Part shown: positions 60,678-64,000 of the stretch, piece by piece
How positions within the stretch are numbered: the stretch's first letter is position 1
How the letters are laid out: each line of letters opens with the position of its first letter
NCBI GenBank assembly: GCA_001600695.1
Contig: BCKQ01000003.1
Span: forward strand, 930,001-994,000
Source: Ascoidea asiatica
Taxonomy: Eukaryota > Ascomycota > Saccharomycetes > Ascoideales > Ascoideaceae
Direction: 5' to 3'
DNA length: 64,000 nucleotides
The notes under the pieces: model-generated
The model's database searches: none
Told to the model about the DNA's origin: nothing
The model's input: only the letters and a program-made list of their open reading frames with translations
Translations under genes and position numbers: made by a program

Positions 60678-63600
60678 TTAATAATGGCTCTAATAATATT
60701 AGTAATAATAATTTAAAGAAAAATAATGAGGAAATTATACCAATATCAAATTCAAAATTAAATGCATATTCAAAATTAAATTTAAAACAAAAAAATAAAA
60801 CTTTTAATAAAAATTCAATATTTAATAAAAGATCAAAATCTGATAATTATTATTCAAAACATTCTTATTCTCATTCTCATCCACAACATTATCCAATATC
60901 ACAACCAATTTCAAACTCAAATTTGAATTTAAATTTAAATTTAAATTCAAACTCCAATAATTTCTCAAATTCTCATTTAAAAACAAATTCAGTCTCAATA
61001 ATTCAAAATTCCAACTCAAATATAAATACAAATTCAAATAAAAATTCAAATATAAATTCAAATATAAATTGTTTTAAATATAATATTTCAAAAACTTCTT
61101 CAATTGATGATGATGTAAAATATTGGTCTCCATTTAATTCAATTAAAGAAAATGATAAAAATATACTCTCAAATAATATCTCGAATAATTTCAATGATAA
61201 AAAATTCAATACTCCTTCTTCCGATTTTATACCTAATATTAATTCAAATAATAATAATAATAATAATAATAACAATAACAATAATCTAAATATACTGAGT
61301 TTAGATCAATTAAATAATAATGATTTCAATACTATAAAGTTTGATGATAATTCTCCTATAAATAAATCAAATATTTTCAATAAAAGAGTAATAAAAGAAC
61401 CAAGATCAAGATTAAAATCTTCAAAACAAATTTTTAAATCAAGTAATCTGAATTCTAATAACTTTATTAATAATAATTATAATAATAATATAAAATCAGA
61501 TTTATCTTCAACTCCAAATACATCCATAAATAGTATTTTTTCAAATAATAATATAAATAATTCAATGAATTCTTCAAATGATACAACTTTTGATTCTTCA
61601 TTTAATTTTTCTTTTAATAATATTTCAAAAGATTCTTCATCTCATCTTTTAAATTCATATTCAATTCAAAATAAAAATTCTTCTTCTACTCCAACTATAA
61701 AAATGGTTACAAATAATAATTTTAATTCAAATAATCAAAATTCTTCATCACGACCGACAAGTGTACCTTTAATAAAAAATTTATCATCAACTTCATCAAC
61801 AAATTCGTCGTCTTTATCAAATGATAATAAATCTGCTTCTTATAAATTTGTAAAACCTTTACAAACTGCATTTGTTTCAACAGGTTTATTATCAAAATCA
61901 TCAAAATTAAATAAAACCAAAATAAATAATAATATTTCAAATCCTATTATGAATAAATTCACAAAACTACCTGTACCTCCTGAATCCCCATATATATTTA
62001 ATAAGAATAAAAGAAATTTAAAACTGAATTTAGAAAGTATAAGTAATTTAAATTCAAATTTAATACCAAAACTTCCTCCTGATACTCCTTGTAAAAAAAA
62101 TTTATTGTCAAAAAATAATTTTATAAATTCTTCTAAAAGTAGAAGATCAAATTTATCTTCATATATTAATAATGATGATATAAAATATAAGAATGATTTC
62201 AATTATAATCAAGATAATGATATGGATATTGATTTAGAGCGTTTTGACCAAGATCTTGAATTATCAGATTTCAATGCGCTGAATATAAAACCTTCTAAAC
62301 CATTAGATTTTAATAAATTAAATGGTAGTTCTTCCTCTTTATCCTCGGATGCTTCATATTCCTCGATATCACCTTCTCCTTCAAAAAGGCCTTCAACTAC
62401 TCCAACATCTGTTTTTCTAAGTACTTTGAAACTGAAAAACTCTCCTTTATCAAAAAGACCATTATCTAATTATTCAACAAATTCGAATTCTCATTTGATA
62501 TCAAATCCTTCTCAATCTTCATTACTTGCTGGATCTATAAGACTAGTTACAAATGATGATAAAATTGCCTCAAATTCTCGATCTTCTTTGATTTCTGCTT
62601 CTAAAAACTCTCCTTTATTAAGAGCATCGATTTTAAATAGCACTACTGATAATAATTCAAGTAAACTTGATATTAATAACAAAAACTTACTCAGGCATGA
62701 ATTTTCTAACTCTACTTTAACTACAGTAAGAAAAGTTCCTCAAAATGGAACTTCTGCTCATTCTTCTTCTTCCTCTTCTGCAAGATCTAGTCTAATAAAT
62801 AGACATTCTGTTATGTATAATAATTTTGATAATGATATTAAAGAAAGTAGTCATGTTCATAAAAATTTGGCTAAACAATTACAACAATTTGCGAAAACAA
62901 ATGATCATTCAAATCATAATGGATATGACACCGATTCTAATTTAAATTTTGAATATGATGATGAAGATGATGAAGATATGGATTATTCAACAACTCCAAC
63001 TAAATTACCTCCTACTTCAATACCTAATGAAAGAACAGGAAGTTTAGTGGATGAAAATTCAATGAGTGCGGTAGTAGATGAAAAGAAAACAGATGTAAAA
63101 TTAAAAAATATATTTACCTCTTTTAGAACTACAAATAATTGGAGTTTTAATAATAATAATAGCAATTCTCCTGCACCTAAAACACCAGTTGAACTTTTTA
63201 TGAGACGTTCTTCAGAATGCTCTGTTAATAATAAAGCCGTAATCAATGGAACAAAGAATATATTTAACAATGGAAAATCAGAAAACGTTGTTATATACCA
63301 AACCACACCTAATAATTCTAATACAAGCTTGAGCATTGAGACTCCATCCAAAGATGCAACAACCCGACTGGCATGCTTAATGAGTGAATCATTTTCCAAT
63401 TCTTTGATAAATACTAGAAAAAGAGGCGTGGATGATGAGTATTTAAATTCTAGATTTCCAAATAATGTTCAACTTATTGGACAAGGTGAATTTTCAATTG
63501 TTTACGAAGTTGAATATAAAAACACAAAATATGCAGTGAAAAGAGCAAAAATCCCTACCTCCAAAATATTTAGAAAAGCAAGACAAGCCAAGTTGTCATT

Positions 63601-64000
63601 TAATGAAATCCAAGAGTACAAAAAAGATGATAAATACGCTTTAAGATTTGATAATGAAAATGAAATAGAGGTGGTTTCAAAATTAGTTTCTGGAAATAAA
63701 AAATTGATAAATTTCAATCCAGATGAAGAAATTGAAATTCTTAATCTGTTGAAAAGAAATAGATCTAAATTTCAAGGATCTGATTATTTAGTAAATTATA
63801 TTACTAACTTTAATTCGGATAATTTCAATTATATTGTAACAGAATATTGTGAAAATGGTTCGTTAGATAAATTTCTTGAAAAAAGTGGAACCAATGAAAA
63901 ACTTGATGAATTTAGAGTTTGGAAAATAATGCTTGAAGTATTGGCAGGTCTCAATTTTTTACATTGTAATAATATCTTACACTTGGATTTAAAACCTGCA
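60098..64000 (+). CDS. SWE1: Wee1-family kinase Swe1, 3' end cut by window edge
   Basis: 1301 codons of a protein kinase that continues past the right edge. Swe1/Wee1 phosphorylates Tyr19 of Cdc28/Cdk1 and delays mitosis. The N-terminal 1120 residues are Asn/Ser-rich with many SP/TP sites and segments such as SLLAGSIRLVTNDDK and KLRHEF-like stretches; the kinase domain begins at about residue 1123 with QLIGQGEFSIVYEVEYKNTKYAVKRAK (glycine loop and catalytic-site Lys). A long insert follows before EEIEILNLLKRN. The hinge is YIVTEYCENGSL, and the catalytic loop starts HLDLKPA, the Wee1-type variant of HRDLK. The yeast protein is 819 residues in total, so this N-terminus is much longer. Identity of the kinase branch rests on HLDLKPA plus overall layout. 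Confidence 0.85.

Noticed and set aside
63746-63748. In-frame CTG in SWE1 as evidence for CUG reassignment.
   Set aside because: The position is variable in Wee1 kinases, so Leu, Ser or Ala would all fit; too few CTG codons occur at fixed positions in this window.

Overview
The window is nuclear DNA of a very AT-rich budding yeast (Saccharomycotina). The genes are compact and mostly intronless. They include yeast proteins such as Cox16, Tim9, Tim23, Gsh1, Pus7, Smm1/Dus2, Tgs1, Prp46, Spc105, a Kip2-type kinesin and a Swe1-type kinase. Two genes carry short spliceosomal introns. Almost every large protein has poly-Asn, Asn/Ser or poly-Gln tracts written by AAT/CAA-type triplets. CTG codons are too rare to decide whether this is a CUG-reassigning lineage, so no species is named. 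No rRNA, tRNA, transposon, CRISPR array or plasmid-like element was found.

Layout. 1-8166: FCP1 (cut by the left edge), SPC105 and an NTG-type endonuclease III, all on the minus strand. 8521-11857: PRP46, then a spliced gene with two RRM-like segments, both on plus. 12173-13280: COX16 and an intron-containing TIM9, divergent and sharing a 340-bp promoter. 13907-20097: an FlbD-like R2R3-Myb regulator with about 2.5 kb of upstream DNA, and a Fig1/claudin-like membrane protein. 22817-29031: an F-box protein and a convergent Asn-rich nuclear-looking protein, with long non-coding stretches on their upstream sides. 31745-35269: a Bax-inhibitor family protein, a LETM1-domain mitochondrial protein and a 212-residue protein of unknown function. 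35598-44333: PUS7, a 1297-residue low-complexity protein and TGS1. 44350-53644: Kip2-like kinesin, SMM1, TIM23 and GSH1. 55898-64000: a Ser/Thr-rich surface protein, a WHI5/NRM1-like G1/S repressor and a SWE1/Wee1 kinase cut by the right edge.

Themes. Five genes make mitochondrial or probably mitochondrial proteins (COX16, TIM9, TIM23, the LETM1 protein, perhaps the Bax-inhibitor protein). Four act in mitosis or the cell cycle (SPC105, Kip2-like kinesin, NRM1-like repressor, SWE1). Several act on RNA (PRP46, PUS7, SMM1, TGS1, the RRM protein, FCP1 through RNA polymerase II). The non-coding DNA is AT-rich with many microsatellites but contains GC-rich islands. These hold CACGTG boxes, a recurrent TGGGTCT motif, perfect palindromes, and possibly an unrecognised structured RNA at about 21.9-22.35 kb. 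I saw no convincing new multi-gene system; the most useful leads are the spliced gene, the shared branch-site variant, the promoter motifs and the GC-rich islands.
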